Positions 39,501 to 52,053 of a stretch of DNA of 64,000 bases are shown piece after piece. Below the pieces are notes generated by a model that was given only the letters and a program-made list of their open reading frames with translations, was not told the DNA's origin and ran no database searches. How positions within the stretch are numbered: the stretch's first letter is position 1; each line of letters opens with the position of its first letter. The position numbers and the translations under genes were made by a program. Origin of the DNA: Monarcha castaneiventris obscurior (lineage: Eukaryota; Chordata; Aves; Passeriformes; Monarchidae); contig JAMPIT010000848.1 in NCBI GenBank assembly GCA_026261815.1, positions 1,240,001 through 1,304,000 of the forward strand. Reading direction: 5' to 3'.

Positions 39501-42500
39501 GAGAGCTGTAACAGCACCTGCACTACCCAGATGTGCTCTTGTCTGTAAGGACACAGCCAGGGACACCTGCTGGGTCCAGCTGTGTACTGCTTGTGCTGAG
39601 GCCTCCTGCAGGCTCCGATCGTCTTCGAGGAGTCAGCAAAATGCAACTGAGAAACAGCCCTGCACATCTGCAGTGCCGCTAACTGGGAGTTTCCATCTCC
39701 TGTGCCTCTGATCTCTACTGCCAATGGGAAATGTTAGGGATCCACACCCTGGCAGGTGTTGAAAGCCTCTGGGGGACATCACCTTCTATGGCTGGATGCT
39801 GTCACCTTAAAAACAACCAGGAATCAGCCAGACAGCTGAGAAGCAATGGAGAGGGTGGGAGGCTGAGGGTGCTGTGTAATGGGGTGTCCTTGGCAGGATG
39901 GCCGTGGCTGAAATCAGCTGGACGGCTCATCGGGGCTGCTGGTGTTTCTGTCCCTACAGTTCTCTGGTGCCAGCCGCCTGCGCGAAGCCGTGTGGACCAT
40001 TGCTCCTGCTGGGGTGAGGAAATTGTTCTGGCACGAGGGTTAGTGTAAACTTCTCCAGGATACACCTGGATGTGCCATCATGCCCCTGGTGAAGGTCCCC
40101 AGTCTTCTGCTCTCCTCCTCTTGCACCAGCATGTCCTGAGGATATCCTGCTGTCTGACAAGCTGATGGGAGTGGGTGAAGGGGCTGGGTGTTTGCGCAGC
40201 CTCAGCCCAGTGCCTGTTCTCCTGTGTGACCTTGGCTAGTCCCACCTTCTTTTGCTATCTGAAAAGGAGAAAGTCATTTCTTACAAATTGCAGCCCCTGG
40301 CATAGAAAGCTGATAAATATCCGGTATCCTTGTCTGTTATCTCCCCTTTCTTGGGCACCCTCTGGCACCCACAGCCTCCTCTGTGTCCATCTTTTCTTCC
40401 TCAGGCCCCTATGCCCTCAGCATGGAGAGCTGATCCGTGCTGCTGGACCTCTTTTCTCTGTAAATTTAGCCTGTCTAAGGTGCGTGTGAGCATGGGGAGG
40501 CCCTGTGGAGCTACATAGCTGTGAGACGCTGCCTGAGGATTTCCAGTCCCATGCCTGTCTGGTGTGTGGGGTGCCAGCAGACACCTCCATGAGTCCCCAA
40601 TTCCCACAGTGCTCCGCCTGTCGTGGGACCGGTCCTCTGAGCATCAAACTGTCGTTGAGAGGGAACCCGTTCCTCCTCTTGGAAGAAAACAAGGCCAGCG
40701 TCAAGCTGTCAGTGCTGATTCAGCTCTTCAGTAAACCCTTAGATGGATCCATCCTCAACTTCCTGCTGCTGAAGGCCGTAAGTGTGGATAGAGTTCTCTC
40801 TAGGGGAGCAGCATGCAGCCAGCTGAGTGAGTGGTGGCTGGGATGGGTATGTTTCTGTGTACTGATCCTCTCCCTCTCCGCTTGCAGGACCTTGCTCTGA
40901 AAGTACACGTGTCGATTTTTGGGGGTAGGCTGGTGTTGCAGCTGGCCCTGGGCAGGTGAGCTGTTCCCTGCTACAGGAGGGGACATTCTCTGTGCTGCAG
41001 CCTTGGCTCTGGGGCCCCTGACTTGAAATGTTTTCCTTGTCTCTAAACTAGATATTTCATCTCTTGAATGGGAGAATTTCATACCTGAACCATGGCATGA
41101 GGTGGACGGGGTAGTTCAGGAAGGATTGCAGCAATTGGGAAGTTTTAAGAGGCTGGCAGAAAAGCGTGTCTGTTTTATAACAAGGAGGAAAGAGGTGACC
41201 TGAATAATTGCAAGATTGTCAGCTTGACTTTGATCCTGGGCAGTGGTTCGAAATGCCTGATATTGGACATGAAAGATAAAGCAGTACAGGAAAGTGCTGT
41301 CATTAATGCTAGTCAAGGTATGATAAAGATTGGAGAACATGCCTTATAGTTGGATGTTTGAGGATTTTGGTCTATTTAGCTTGTCAAAGAACTGGATTTA
41401 GGAGCAAGATTGGCATAGCTTGAATGCAGCAATATAGGGAACAGAAATGTGTCAAAAGGCCTTTAATTCAAAAGACAAGGGTATAAAAAAAGCCACTAAA
41501 AGTAGAAAAGAGAAATTGAACGTGGAAATAACGGATCCGTTTTAGGTATGGCTAGCGGTGTGATTGCAGTGAGAGATGAGGAGCCGTAACAAATTCAACA
41601 GATCCTAATTCCAGACCGGGTGATTTTACATAGAATCACCGAATGGTTTGGGTTGGAAGGGACCTTAAGGATCATCCAGTTCCGGCCCCTTTGCCACATG
41701 TTTCCAGAAGCTCTGGTTTCAGATGGCCAGGAGCTGCCTCCTTCTTGAAAGTGAATAATCTGGGCAGGAAGAGGGAAAGCGTAGGCAGGAGCTGTGTGTC
41801 TTGCTGCAGTGTTGCATCGTTGACAAACAAATAAAAATTAGGTTAACCTTTTATTTTCCTGTTTTCTTTTCTCTCTTGCAATTTTGCCAGGCCCTGATTT
41901 TTGTGTTACAATGCAGTTGTCCCTTTGTGGGGGATGCCCCACAGGGGTCCCTGCCCATGGGCTTGGAGGTGGCTGGTGTCTGGCTGTGAGCTCTGGCCAG
42001 TGCCTTGTGTCTGACCTGCAGTTTTCTCTCCTTTCCCTGCAGCACTTCCTTCTCCTTGGAGTCTTCTGATCTTGGCATCAGTAATGTAAGTCTCTAACAC
42101 CAGTCTGGGCTTTACTGGGCAGGGAGAGCAGCCAAGTGTGATGCCCTGTGGCTTTTCAGGAGGGAGGGAGCCAGGCAGTGGCTGTGGGATGCTGTGATGG
42201 ATTACCCCTGCAGATGCACAGAGCTGTTAACCGCTCTGTGGTGAAGGCTGTAGAAATTCCTCTGTTGCTTGGTTGGTTCTTTCATTCTGCCATTTTTAAT
42301 AAAGCAAACGTAAAGCTGAAATCTGTTTGTTTTTCACCTCTGCTTGCGCAATGCTCACACTGAGTTTCAGCAGGAGAATCACAAGGCAGAAATTTTTCTA
42401 AAGGAAGGATTTAATACAAATTGAAGAAGAAAAGTAGATACACCTTAAAGAGAAGAGGGACTGTTTGTTCTTTTGCTGTGCCAGTGGTCAGTGGTTTTCT

Positions 42501-43592
42501 CTCCCAAGGGTCCTTCTTGCTTCTGTCACGGGCCAGGCAACACTGCTCACGTGGCTGTTCCTTCTCTCATTCAGAGCCCCATCCTGAAGCCCCATTGCAG
42601 CAGTTTGCTTGCAGAAACACTCCTGCCTGTGATCAATGGTAAGGTGACAGGATGGCTGCAATGTTGGGAGCATTTCGAGTTTTCGGCAAGAAGGGGAGAG
42701 GGTGTCCTGTGTGCATGTTTGGAAGATGTACTGGGACTGCAGGAGCTATTAAAACTCTAAAATCTCCATTTCGGGGGTGTAGGTAAAAATCCAAACTTAT
42801 ATTTGCACCATCTCACTCCAGCACCAGTGCTGGCAACAGTCAGTGACGGATAACCTAAGGAAAGCCAAGCACACAGTGGTGGTCCCAAGAAGCTGCTGCC
42901 TGTGTCCTCCCTGGAGCAGCTATTTGGTGGGCTATGAGCTGGCTCAACACCTAAGGATCTGTCTGTCTTCTCCAGGTGCCCTGAGCATCGGGATCCCCCT
43001 CCCGAAAGTGCTGCGCATACCCTTAGAGAATGTGGATTTTCAGATAAAAACGGTGAGTGCTCGGGTGGGCTGTTCCGTTCTGGAGTGCACCAGGGCTGCT
43101 GACAGGACCCTGCCAGTGGTGGCTGTGTGTGCAAGAGCTGTAGATTTTAATCCCTGAAAGACCTCTTTCAGGTCAGGAAATGCTGCCTGAGGATTTGGTG
43201 CCCACACATTGTGTAAATTCAGATGCATCATGAGCAGCGCTCAGTCCCTGGGGTAGGTCCCAGTTCCCTATCCAGGTTCTCTTTTCCTTCTGGAGAACGC
43301 AGTGGCAGCAGTTCTGATGTGGATTGGGGGATTTAGGCAAACCCTCTCCAGTGGCACCATTCAAAGTGTCTTGAATTGCTCCAAGTTCCAGCCTTGTTCA
43401 TCCTGGAGGTGTCCCAGAGGAGCTGGGATATTTCCCAACACTTCCCAAAGGGTTCTGTGCCCCCTGATTATAAGCTGGACACGAGGACTTTTGCAGGAGA
43501 CTTCTCGCTTTGCTGTGTGTTGTGAACCAGCACAGGAGATAATTGTGTTTCTCCCTGCTCTCCTTCAGGGCCTGATGGTGTTTCTGGTGTGA
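33564..43592 (+). CDS. BPI-fold containing family B protein (BPIFB3/BPIFB4 type), intact
   Basis: Fifteen coding exons join in one frame (458 residues): 33564-33672, 34395-34509, 34970-35074, 35312-35467, 37032-37095, 37480-37543, 37967-38058, 39067-39240, 39960-40013, 40610-40777, 40888-40955, 42043-42085, 42575-42638, 42976-43052, 43569-43592. All introns are GT-AG. The product should be a secreted lipid-binding two-domain BPI-fold protein. It starts with a hydrophobic signal peptide (MVFKLFGIIFFF). Exon 3 gives RVPRLSVVLLPGIGVQL, exon 4 VEVNITANI with the EDC cysteine, and exon 6 LCPVVEI, the partner in the conserved N-domain disulfide. The end, GIPLPKVLRIPLENVD, resembles BPIFB4. BPIFB4 shares VEVNITA and GVPLPK, while BPIFB2 fits poorly. 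An ovocalyxin-36-like egg protein is another possible identity. Extra cysteines (CSAC in exon 10, FPC in exon 8) are odd. The ORF is unbroken. Confidence 0.88.
36600..36827 (+). mobile_element. CR1 fragment in intron 4 of the BPI-fold gene
   Basis: The words 'aaatttcttcgcagaaagggttgtcaagcactgcaataggctgcccagggg' and 'gtggtggagacaccacc' are typical of a CR1 3' region, closing with ATGATTCTGTGGTTCT. It is sense to the host gene and lies wholly inside the intron 35,468-37,031. Confidence 0.85.
39314..39439 (+). repeat. 18-base minisatellite, 7 copies
   Basis: Seven head-to-tail units of exactly 18 bases lie in the intron after exon 8. Typical units are GCGTTTCCCTGGGTCTGT and GCATGTCCCTGGGTCCGT. 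The first five units differ at 1-4 positions and the last two are more diverged. Because 18 is a multiple of three and no stop occurs, one frame reads a six-residue repeat (AFPWVC), but there is no sign that it is translated. Confidence 0.9.
41631..41704 (-). mobile_element. CR1 fragment in intron 11 of the BPI-fold gene
   Basis: TAGAATCACCGAATGGTTTGG followed by 'gttggaagggaccttaaggatcatccagttcc' is the reversed CR1 3' terminus. It runs antisense to the host gene. Confidence 0.88.
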
Positions 43593-44031
43593 GCTGTGGA
43601 GCCTGAGGCACGGAGAAGGCTGTGAAGGCGGAGAGAGGAAGACAGCAGCAAAGATGGAATGCCAGCACAAGCATTATCTGCTTTTTTCCCACGAAACTTT
43701 ATTCAAGATTCTAGATCATATTTAAAACAGTTTGAACTGAATTGGCTTATGTGAGTAGGGGTTGACACTTGCGTAAGCCAAACCTGACCAGCAGCGAAGT
43801 GTGCAAATATTTATTTGGAGAAGTTGGTGTGATTTTGGGGTCACAGTTACAGCAGCTGCATGTGGTGAGGCAGTGGAAATGGGAAGTTTGTTCTGAAGAA
43901 AAACTCCTCCTGATAGAATGAAAAAGTGAATTTGTTGCATGTGGCTTCTGAAGTGAATCTCCCCATCCTTGTCCATGAGGGTTTGAGGTGCTAAGCGGGA
44001 GCTCAGTATACATTTGTCATGGAACTCTTTT

Positions 44032-44037
44032 AATAAA
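44032..44037 (+). terminator. polyadenylation signal of the BPI-fold gene
   Basis: AATAAA about 440 bases after the TGA at 43,590, followed by a T-rich tract (TTTCCTACTTTTTTAG). It is the first canonical signal downstream of the gene. Confidence 0.7.
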
Positions 44038-44039
44038 CT

Positions 44040-46828
44040 TTCCTACTTTTTTAGTGCTTAGAATGAGTTTCTGGTTTCTGATGCTTCTAAGGGAGAGCTT
44101 CTGTCCTGCCTGTACTCTGGGATCTGGTTCCTTTGTGCCAACCGATATTTTGGGTTTGGGTTTGAAAACTTTCCCCACTTGAACTTCCTGAGAAACAAAA
44201 TTGAATTTTGAGTGGCTCCTCCTGGCCTAACAACCTGCTGACCAAATGCTAAGCCACAAGCAGAAATCAAAATTAAATCCAAATTCCAAGTTTATGAAAT
44301 ATTTCCTAATAGAATTTGGAGGGAAATCTTCCTTACCAGAGGACTCAGATTTCTTATAGCCTTGGAGAAGACGCATCTGCCTGCCAGAGAGAGGTCTGCT
44401 TAGGCTGATGTCACAGCCTGTTATTCTGTGCGTGTCACAGAGACAAAAATCACAGCATTTTGGATTTTAAAAATCCTGAATTATTCTGGGTTAAAAAAAT
44501 ATGAATCTCAGGTTTTTAATGGCCTCTCCAATATCTGTTTTTCTCAGCACTGGACGTTAAGTGCCAGCACTTCAAGGCTCTTGCCCTGCTGGAGCTTGGT
44601 GTTTCCATCCATCCTTTTTGCCCACAGGCTGGCTGAAAAGGCTGTGTTGATACAAGGTTTTGTTCTGGATCCTGAGAAAACACCTTCTGGATAATAAGTA
44701 GATTTTGAGCCCTCTTTTTTTCCCATTTGGCCATCACTTCTATGTGTATTCTGCTCTGCTTGGAAGCATTCATTTCTCTGGCACAGTATAGAGGTCTCTG
44801 GGATCTGGCACTGTCCGACACCTCTGCTTGTCTTGACAAAGAAAACAGTGATAAGAGCATGTGATGAGAGCGTGCTGCTCCACGGAGCCCTGGCACAGCT
44901 GCGATCCCAGTGTCACAGAGGAGTGGAAAAGCCATCTTTTTCCCCTTGTAAAGGCTTTTCCTCTTGAGATCTGGCTTCCATCATGCTGTTCATCGCATGG
45001 GACTGAATGGGAAGCAGCAAAGGAGACTTCCCAAATGAAAGGGCAGCATCTTCTCAGTGTTACTCGACACATCTCCAACATATGCATCTAAATTTCTAGC
45101 GGCTTCAGAAGCATATCCACAGCAGGCAAGTGCAATCCAGGACCAATAAGAGCTGGGCCAACCCTGTTCAGCAAAGTTTCTTTAACATTGGTTCCTTGAC
45201 ATGCTGGAAAATCTTGAGTGGGTGAGCAACAGGAGGGCTCGCCAAAGACTGGCTGCACGTGGGACTCTCAGCTCACTGGCTCTTGCTCCAGCAATGCCTC
45301 TGGCAAAAGCTTCAGCCTTCTGCTCTTCCGTTGGGGCTGGAGAAGGGGCTTGTTCCCCCTGCTCCAGGATTTGAGCCAGCTGGCTGGTGCATGCTGCCCT
45401 ATGTGCCAGTGGCGAGGGAAGATGGGTGTCGCCAGACAGCTCTTCTTGCAGGATTGTCCAGGAAAGTGCTGGGTTTTGTGGATGCCAAAGGGGCTAATGC
45501 AAGCACTTTTTTAAACATTCATTTTCATTGGCTATTCTGGGGGGTCAGTAAATAGGGTGACTGGAGAAAGAAGCAGAAGACCCCCATTCCTCAGCAGGAG
45601 CCAGTTCTGCTCTAAGCCTGTGGCCATTCTCAGGTGGGGCTGGCTGTTGAAGCTGCAGCTCCTGAGACAGCAGCCCTGCTCTGGAAAGGCAGAGTCATGC
45701 AGTGAAGCTTGGAGCTCTAATATTCCCTGCCAAAGAAATCTTTTTACTGCTGTATCTTATTCCTTTTGGGAAACTGGTTTAACATATATTAGTCAAAGAA
45801 TAATAGTTGCAGCTCTATCAGGAAACTTTTATTCAGAGCTGTTCCTGCTACGGACAAACTCAGGGATTTATATCATTAGTCAGGTCTCCACTCTGGGCAT
45901 ATAAACATCCAGGGTCCTTTACTCTTTGCAGTAAATCAACCTGGCTTGTTTTGTTTACTTTCCTATTTCTGAGCCTTTGAAATAAAATGTTTTGAAGCAT
46001 TTTTCAGAAGCTTCAGGGGCCAGAAATGATGGGTGTAGTTGTAGCAAGCGAAAGCAGATGTAGATGTACTTAATAAGGCTCATGGCTGGGGTGTTACGTG
46101 AAACATCACAAAGGGAGAGCTGAGGCGGGAGCTGCATGATCAGAGAAGAGGATGCTCCTCCTGGGCTGCACTGCCAGGGATGAGGACTGTCTTACTCGGC
46201 ATCAGCAAAGCCCCATCTTCACCCTGTCTGTGGGACATGACAGCAGCACCCAGTGATCAAGTGACGGGGCAACTCTTGACGCTCTGTCAGGACCCACTCT
46301 TCCCTTTTGGATGCCTGTGTCTGTTGTGAGTGTTTTCCCCCTCTTTACCTTCCTGAACAACTGGGAGATGTGTTTGGTCAGTAGGAAAGAGCATCCCCAC
46401 GCCAACGACCGCGGTGCCGGCGCAGTCTGACTCCTGCAGTCACCACTCATTCAGCATTTTCTTTGTGATGAGCTTTTTCAGAAGCAAAGTGTTGAAAATA
46501 TAACTGCCTTCAGGTCTAAAATTAGAAACCATTCTGCAGACTGATTTCCTCCCCCTCCTCCTCTTTCTGACCCAGGAAAGCCACCAGCCGTAGTGTTCCC
46601 ATAGTAACACGAGACATGGAGGAAAAGCAGATGAAACATCTCTCATTGTAGGGGCTGTGTCGTTCTGCAAGAGGCATGAGTCTGTTTTGCATCCTTGTAA
46701 TTGAGAGGAATTCATTAAACGTAAGGCCTGGACATGATGGGCAAAATTCATCTGTTTATAGATACAAATTTTTGAGGCGGGAAAAATGTCAATAGTCACA
46801 TCAGCAAATGCAGAATTACAGAGAACTG
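44040..46828. other. spacer between convergent genes
   Basis: This separates the 3' ends of the BPI-fold gene (+) and TENP (-). I see no exon, repeat or RNA gene that I can defend. Open frames on both strands are short and unspliced. Confidence 0.6.
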
Positions 46829-46834
46829 TTTAAT
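46829..46834 (-). terminator. possible polyadenylation signal of TENP
   Basis: TTTAAT on + reads ATTAAA on -, a common variant signal, 232 bases beyond the TENP stop codon. No AATAAA on - lies nearer. Confidence 0.45.
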
Positions 46835-47065
46835 TAAAGCTTGGAACGTTGTTACAATCCATCGTCTGTGCAACAAAACTACCAGGAGCTGGGCTGGAAG
46901 AGAAAGGTGCTAGTGCAACACCGTTATTATCCAGAATATAAAACCATGACGTTTCAGGGAGGCAACAAAGAAGACTTTCAACTTTTCAAGCCGTGACAAA
47001 ACACAGAGCTTGATGTGAGAGTCAACGGAATGATTTTGCCACCGTTTTACCCCAGACACTGGACT

Positions 47066-50000
47066 TCACTCCCAGGTGCTCCTCTCTCCAGTCTTCGCCT
47101 CCAGCTGGAGGTTGCAGGAGATCAAGACGTAGTCCTGGGCAAGGAAGGAAAGAAGGAGGACTGAGCATGGTGCCTGTGTGGCTCCCTCCGCCCACACAGG
47201 GCTTCATCCCCCCACCCTGTCCCTTTGAGCACAACCACTGCCTGTGTCCATGGGGCTGAAGATGGGCTGGGTTTATTTAAGGAAATGGAATTTGGCTCTG
47301 CGTGTTTCCAAGGCTGGATGATCAGGCTCTGATCCATTCCAAAGCTGAGAAGTTAGCATTGCTACCAGGCGTCCTTTAAATCAAGCACAGCAGGGAGCAA
47401 TTTGAATGTCTTATTTCTTACCTTGTGAATTGTGATGTTGACATCGCTGTAAGTGAAACTGGCAATGTGGGGCAGGAAAACACCCTGACTCAGGACCACT
47501 GAGAAAAAGAAAGAAAGAGAGGAAGATGACAGCTGGGTGCTGCCTGGGTCGGTGTTGACCATCCTAGACGGCAGCACCCACAAGGCACCTATCTCCTCAC
47601 CGTTTATCTGGGCTGGCACTTCCTCACGGACTGTGGGCAAGAACAACTCATCCAGCAAGGCAGCCTGTGGGGGAAAGTAAGGGTCAGCCCATGGTGTGTT
47701 GATAAAGCATGAGGAGAGGTTTGGAGACTCAGGGTCCTGATGCTCACTGAGCCTCATTCTATCCCACAAGGTCCTAGCTGTTCCTTCCCCTAGGTGCAGC
47801 GAGCACCCAAAGTCAGTATTTTCATATTTCGCTGCTGGCACCCACTGCCCAGGAAGGCTGGGGCAGCTGATGGAGACCAGGCTCTTAGAGGATGGTACTA
47901 GGAGTGGCCACAGCTGCAGGTACCTACCAGAACAGGACCCACGTCAGAGGCAGCCAGGCTGAGCTCGATATCCCTGGAAAACAAAGAGCAGCAGAGGAAC
48001 TGCTGGTGCTGCGCTATAATTAGCTGTTCCTCTTGTTTCCCCAAACTCCCCGTCTGGGCTCAGGGCCTTTGAGGGAGTGTGGAAACTGCAGTTCCCACTT
48101 CCCCCCAACCGTTTCTAGAATTTCACTATCTACCTGGAGAAGAAGCCACCTTGCAATGCCAAACTGTAAAAGCTAGAAACCTCCCCAGACCACTTTGCCT
48201 GTCCTTTCCCTGCTCTGACTGAGACGTGTCCCCTTCGGGCTCCCGCAGCGTAGCTCATTACTCTATGGCTGCCACAGAGATGATCATCCTCGTGTCGGCG
48301 ACGCTGAGGTGGAGCCTGGCAGTCACATCCTGTGAGGGGAACAGAGGACAAGATCAGTGTGGAAACAGCTCCACTTCGGCTTTGAAGAGTGAGGTGTGAT
48401 GAACCCATACATGTGCTGCCTCCTACAATGTGCTCCTTGCATCCTGCACGTTGCCAGGTGGGCAAAAGCTGCTGGGGACTGGGGGCACTGTGATGGAAAA
48501 AGGCTGAATCAGCTCCTGCGGTAGGGCCAGGGCTAAGAGCAAGGAGCAGTGCCCGTGGGCAGCATGGACACACTCGCAGCACACGCTTCCTAAGCACAGC
48601 GTGCTTCCACACTCACCACATTCACACTCAGGAAGCTCTGGAAAAGGGATGATCCCGCCCCGATCTGGGCAGAAAGGAAAAGCTTCACGATTGCTTTGTC
48701 TTCCTCCAGTACCACGTGAGGTGAGCTCCGGGTCACAGCTTGAAGCACCACTGGTAGGTCCTCTTGGAAGAGGGAGCCCATCTGCCGAGGGAGCGGGGAT
48801 ATTCCTGGGCAAGGCAGCCACCTCCAGGGTGGGAGGCTGCAGCTGGGGGACACTGCCTGAGCTGGGGCTGTGCGTCTTGGGGTTACAGCCACAGTAACGC
48901 ACCTGAGTGATCCTTTCGGCCAAGGTGGCAGTGGTCAGCGAGCTCTGAAACACCAAGCACAGCTTGTGATCAGACCAATGGTTGCCCAGGACTGCTGCCC
49001 CTCTGAAGAGCACCGTCCCATTCCAGGATTTGGGCAGATGCCCTCCTCACAATAGCCCATGCCAGGAGCAGTGTGCAAGTGACTCCTCATGGCAAGCCCT
49101 CCATGCACCATTAGACCAAGATCTTGGGGGTGAGGGGCTGTAACTCCTGCAGATGCTTAGATATAGTCTCATTTCTGTGCAGGGCATGTGGCTCCTCCAA
49201 GTCATGCAGGTCTGTCCCTCCAAATGTGTATCTCCCACTCCTTCCTGCATTGTTCCACTCACCAGGCGGCTCACGTTAAGGGCTCCTGACTCTTCCAATG
49301 CGGAGAATAAGCTGGTGTAGAAGTGCTCAGAGAAAGCCAGGATGAGGTGGGAAGGGCTGGAGCTCGCTGGCTCGGGCATACTGAAAGGCACAGGGTTGAC
49401 TGGCAGGGGGATCACTGTTCCTGCCACTTGGAATGTTGTCTGCAGGGACACAGGCAAAAGGAAAATTAATTTCTGGTGTCCCAAGGCTGTAGCACTGGGT
49501 GGAAGCAGCACTTTCTAGGACTGGAGATGGGCTGTGAAAGATGAAGTGTAAGGACTTACTTGCAATGAGATGACGATTCCCTGCTCGTAGTACATGGGGG
49601 CAGCCAGGGGCAGGTACTGGACATGGCAGCTTGGTGTGATGGGGAATGGAGCTGCAAATGGAGCACAGGGATGCTCAGTAAGAGGAGGGAAGGAGTGACA
49701 GGGGATTGGCTCCGGGAAGGGTCTGGATTTTCCGAGAGAAAAAGACAGGTGAAGAGCAGGGCAGAGGGAGCAGGTCACTGGGGAAATGATGGCAGCAGAG
49801 CCTCTGCTGCTGCAGGGTAAGAATTTGTACCACCTCATTAATGATCCTTGAAACCCTCAGTCCATAAAGTGAATGAAAGCCTAGTGCCAACCTGCCAGAG
49901 ACATCAGCCGTTCGTTTGGAAAGAGCAGCAACTTGGAGACTTCCAGGCAAATCTATGGAATAAAGAAAAAAAAGAGAGGTGACAGATGAACATGGGGGTT

Positions 50001-51748
50001 AGCTGACATTGAATTTCCCTGGAATGCCTTTGATGTGGGCATTGATAGCAGGAGCCAGGGGATGATGGCAGTGTGCAGTGGGCACAGGGCTGTGGGGGAG
50101 ACCTGGAAAAGCACCGTAAAGTGCTCTAATTCCTACAGACTTGTACAACGCTGTCTCATGCCTTTACAAACTTTATCTTACTTTTTCGACGTTGATCTGC
50201 TTGTCCACTTCCGATCCTGAGGACTTGCTGGGTGAAAACAGCAGAACAGAAGTAAGGAGAGAACCAGATCAGACAAAGGTGGCTAACTTTCTTTTATCTG
50301 ACACAAAACTCATCCAGAGACAGAATCAACAATATTTTCTGTCATATATTAAGCTATGCTTACAGTTCAGTATCCCAAACCACTGGAGAATTGCCAGTGG
50401 ACTTGCATTAAAAGCATTCCAGCTGCAAAACACTGGAAGTACCACTCTTTGGTACAGACTGAGGCGCTCTTAAAACGAGGAAACTACCCCCAAAGTAGAG
50501 GAAATTTCCTCCCTTGAAGGTGAAGTTTTAGTGTTGGCCTTAGCTTTGAGGGGGGTGAGCAAATCTCAGTCCAATCACCGTCCTGCCTAGAAACACTTGT
50601 GCCTCAGTACCTTCTTTCACTTATTACCTAAATGCCACAAGGAAGAAACCTGGGGGGCTGACCTATCCAACTCCTCTGTGCTCCGCACCTCCTCCAAGGT
50701 GGGTTTGCAGTCAGAGCTCACCAGCTCCAGGTTCCCTTCGGGGTTCATCTCCACGTAGAGTTCTGCCAGGATGGACAGTCTCATCTCCTTGGTTTTTGGG
50801 CTGTGATGGGGAGCAGAGGAAGAGGATGGAGCTGGGGAGTGCTCCCGGCTACAGTCTCCCCAGGTTGCCCTTGCTCCTGCAGGTGCTTTGCACTCCAGAT
50901 TTGTGCTTTGGCTCCTTCCACCCCTGCAGCCCCTGCACTCACGGGGCAGATATGATGCCGAGGTCCACCTCGATGCTCAGCCGCAGACCAGTGTTGGGGA
51001 TCAGGGTCAGGGAAAACTTGTCAACTTTGACAGTGATAATTTTGTTCCTGCTGGAGCAGAAAGGAAGGAATTGGGAGACCAGCACAGACTGATACGCAGT
51101 CCCTGAGAAACCCCAAAACCTCACAAGAACTACAGAGATAAATCCACGCCCTGAAGGCAGTATTCCTTCTGCTACCTTGGGACCCCAAAGAAGGAGCCAG
51201 GAGCTCATTTGTAAACCTCCTGGTCTCCAGGAGGATTTTTGCCCTCACTGGGAAAGTACCCTTTCTGACAATATTCAAATACCACTGTGAACCAGGGTTA
51301 TAGCAGCAAAACCTGGGCAAGAGAGGGCAGCTCACCTGCTTGGGGAGATGGGAGATGGGTCTGGGGATGGCGGCGCCATGAGGTCGTGCCTGAGGACCGA
51401 CTCTGCATGTGGCTTTGAAACTTCAGCAACTGTGAAACAGGGCACATGTTTTAGGAGATCCTCTGGGGCTTGTGTCCTGATGGACAGACTGAAACCTATT
51501 TCCGTCCCTTACTGAGGCAGGTGAACTGAGTAGTGGCACAGGATTCTGGTGCCCGTGTTTGGTGTTTCACCACCGGAGTGGAAGATGTCCCTGCCTCCCC
51601 TCCCTGCTGCTGGAGTGGGGGAGGTGGGTCTGCACTTACGGTGTCTCAGTCCAGAGGGAGTAAGGATGCCACCGCAGTCGGGTGACCTGGTGGTGTGAGC
51701 TGGGACCAGGAGGCTCAGGAAGATGCTCAGGGTGCAGAGAATTGCCAT
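47066..51748 (-). CDS. TENP: TENP, egg-white BPI-fold protein, intact
   Basis: Fifteen exons on -, all GT-AG, give 450 residues: 51748-51640, 51429-51336, 51047-50943, 50800-50663, 50227-50182, 49952-49892, 49651-49560, 49439-49263, 48944-48903, 48781-48617, 48329-48262, 47973-47928, 47664-47601, 47498-47422, 47134-47066. TENP is a secreted BPI/LBP-family protein found in bird egg white and eggshell; antimicrobial activity has been reported. The signal peptide is MAILCTLSIFLSLLVPA. Then come SPDCGGILTPSGL, LAEVSKPHAESVL and SKLLLFPNERLMSL, close to chicken TENP as I recall it. Exon 4 has SSDC and exon 6 ICLEVSK, the conserved disulfide pair. Exon 8 carries SEHFYTSLFSALEESGALNV and exon 14 SDVNITIHK. 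The start is the ATG eight bases after a strong acceptor, implying a non-coding first exon. No break is seen. Confidence 0.93.
48134..48163 (-). other. TENP: possible optional cassette exon in TENP
   Basis: Between exons 11 and 12 there is CTTTTACAG, then 30 bases, then CTCCAG|GTAGAT. Inclusion keeps the frame (phase 2 in, phase 2 out) and would insert LALQGGFFS-type residues before DIELSLAASD. Joining exon 11 straight to exon 12 restores the normal family alignment, so this segment is left out of the main model. Confidence 0.35.
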
Positions 51749-52053
51749 GCCAGCGCCTGGAGGAAGAGGAGAAAGACAGAGGAGGAGGAAGAAGAAGAGG
51801 GCACCCACAGCAGCTTGGTCAGAGCAGCATGGCCCTTGCCTAGTCACTGTGGCACAGACCCACAGATCTGCTCCCTGACTGGGGCTCAGGTGTGCAGCTT
51901 TTCAGCTTTGGTGCAGGAACTACCCACAGCTCTCCTGTGGTGTCATAAAAACACTGACGGCCCAGCCTTGAAGAGCCTCTGCAATCTTGTGAGCTAGAAC
52001 AGTGCCTGCAGCAATATCTCACTTGCTGTGGAGAACAGAATGGCCAAAACTGG

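Noticed and set aside
40421..40479. A possible extra exon in the BPI-fold gene (HGELIRAAGPLFSVN) with AG and GT borders.
   Set aside because: It ends in phase 2, which does not fit the next exon (phase 0), and exon 9 joined directly to 40,610 gives the expected family alignment.
41300..41500. Possible ancient CR1 or other LINE body sequence in intron 11.
   Set aside because: Only scattered words look repeat-like; too diverged to call by eye.
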